A DNA stretch of 6,516 nucleotides from an uncultured archaeon (lineage in GTDB: Archaea; Thermoproteota; Nitrososphaeria; Nitrososphaerales; CALBXV01), in NCBI GenBank assembly GCA_937890045.1, contig CALBXV010000546.1, positions 1 through 6,516 on the forward strand, read 5' to 3'. A model generated the notes under the pieces. The model saw only the letters and a list, made by a program, of their open reading frames with translations. It was not told the DNA's origin and did no database searches. The translations under genes were made by a program, and so were the position numbers. Below, piece after piece: positions 6,013 through 6,516 of this stretch (positions within the stretch are counted from its first letter, which is position 1; the number at the start of each line of letters is the position of its first letter).

Positions 6013-6516
6013 TAGACTTCTCCTAGCACTTTACCGTAGTCCACAGCTTTGTACCCAAGAACCTCTTTCACCGCCTCAGGCAGCACCTTCTCTACTTCCT
6101 GGGCTATGAAGCCGATAACCTTGACAGGACTCCAGATGTAGTTGAACTCGTACAGGTTCAAGCCCTTAAAGGAGCCTACCTTGTTTATGTTTTCTTTGAT
6201 CCTCTCATCTGATCCCATGAACATGGATGCTATACCAGCTATCTGACCAAGCTGGCTAAGCCCACTTGGCCCTGGTTGTGTCATGGTAGACTGCCCACCA
6301 TAATCACCCGAGATACTCCCCATGTAGTTAGCAAGGGCCTGATAAGGAGACATGCTTTCATAGTTGTATCGAGCAACATCAGCGTCTATACCAGCCTGAC
6401 TCATCGCTCTGCGCTGCTCACCAACGCCACCCATAGCACCGTACATATTAAGAGGAGCCGCCATAATCGAGGGGTATAACTGTCCAGATTGGAGCGCTCT
6501 ATTTTGCGCCTGGGTA
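6012..6516 (-). CDS. Peptidase_S74 / intramolecular chaperone-domain protein, 5' end outside the window
   Basis: The frame is open to the right edge: 167 codons plus TAA are visible. An ATG at 6464-6462 would give 150 residues, but it has no Shine-Dalgarno (upstream bases ATACCCCTCGATT). The 17 codons before it read like the same protein (TQAQNRALQSGQLYPSI), so I take the gene to start outside the window. Numbering from that Met, residues 1-80 are Met/Gly/Gln/Tyr-rich with YQALANYMG. An S74 domain starts at GSDERIKENI (84-93), where S85 and K90 match the Ser-Lys dyad of this self-cleaving family; cleavage would be expected just before S85. YEFNYIW (105-111), GFIAQEVEKVLPEAV (118-132) and KAVDYG (139-144) are the other family landmarks. 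In known cases such as endosialidase tail spikes the domain assists trimer folding and then cuts itself off. Here the protein stops eight residues after VDYG's Asp, without the long C-terminal helix often found after it. No beta-helix or fibre repeat is visible. Confidence 0.88.
   Translation of the reverse strand, partial: TQAQNRALQSGQLYPSIMAAPLNMYGAMGGVGEQRRAMSQAGIDADVARYNYESMSPYQALANYMGSISGDYGGQSTMTQPGPSGLSQLGQIAGIASMFMGSDERIKENINKVGSFKGLNLYEFNYIWSPVKVIGFIAQEVEKVLPEAVKEVLGYKAVDYGKVLGEV
6020..6024 (-). promoter_or_regulatory. Shine-Dalgarno of the 144-residue gene
   Basis: AGGAG on the minus strand, seven bases before the ATG at 6012-6010, is embedded in the last codons of the S74-domain gene (L-G-E-V). 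It decides the start of the 144-residue protein and shows that this start can be loaded directly as well as by coupling from the overlapping stop. Confidence 0.75.

Noticed and set aside
6462..6464. ATG as the true start of the S74-domain protein
   Set aside because: No Shine-Dalgarno precedes it, and the frame upstream is open to the window edge with codons that read like the same protein. The gene is more likely truncated by the window.

Overview
The window looks like part of the structural (virion) gene module of a tailed bacteriophage, probably a podovirus-like phage or a related prophage. Every convincing gene lies on the minus strand, so transcription runs from high to low coordinates. 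The genes are packed end to end, and the stop codon of one overlaps the start of the next (TAATG twice, ATGA once). I see no cellular housekeeping genes, tRNAs, IS elements or CRISPR repeats. The sequence alone does not identify the host.

In transcription order the layout is as follows. (1) At the right edge is a 5'-truncated reading frame ending in a compact Peptidase_S74 / intramolecular-chaperone domain (6012-6516). (2) Next is a 144-residue protein with a Gly-rich hydrophobic N-terminus (5578-6012). (3) Next is a 919-residue, mostly helical protein with three tandem ~52-residue repeats and a basic tail (2819-5578). (4) Next is an 884-residue, Ala/Gly-rich protein with no enzymatic motif I can recognise (168-2822). 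(5) Next is a probable 26-codon coiled-coil micro-ORF that appears to start on the rare codon ATA behind a good Shine-Dalgarno (87-167). (6) A short gap of about 70 bases carries two tandem hairpins. (7) At the left edge is the start of a further gene, with a strong ribosome binding site (1-16).

One small protein followed by two very long, low-cysteine, helix-rich proteins is the arrangement expected of internal virion / DNA-ejection proteins (the slot of T7 gp14-gp15-gp16). This assignment rests on size, order and composition, not on recognised homology. The overlapping stops and starts predict translational coupling and roughly matched amounts of the virion proteins. The hairpins and the separate ribosome binding site at the left suggest that expression is reset there before the next gene.

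The most unusual signals are the ATA-start coiled-coil micro-ORF, the three-copy repeat in the 919-residue protein, and the S74 domain at the end of a non-fibre-like protein upstream of the putative ejection genes. I found no defence, anti-defence or other clearly new system.
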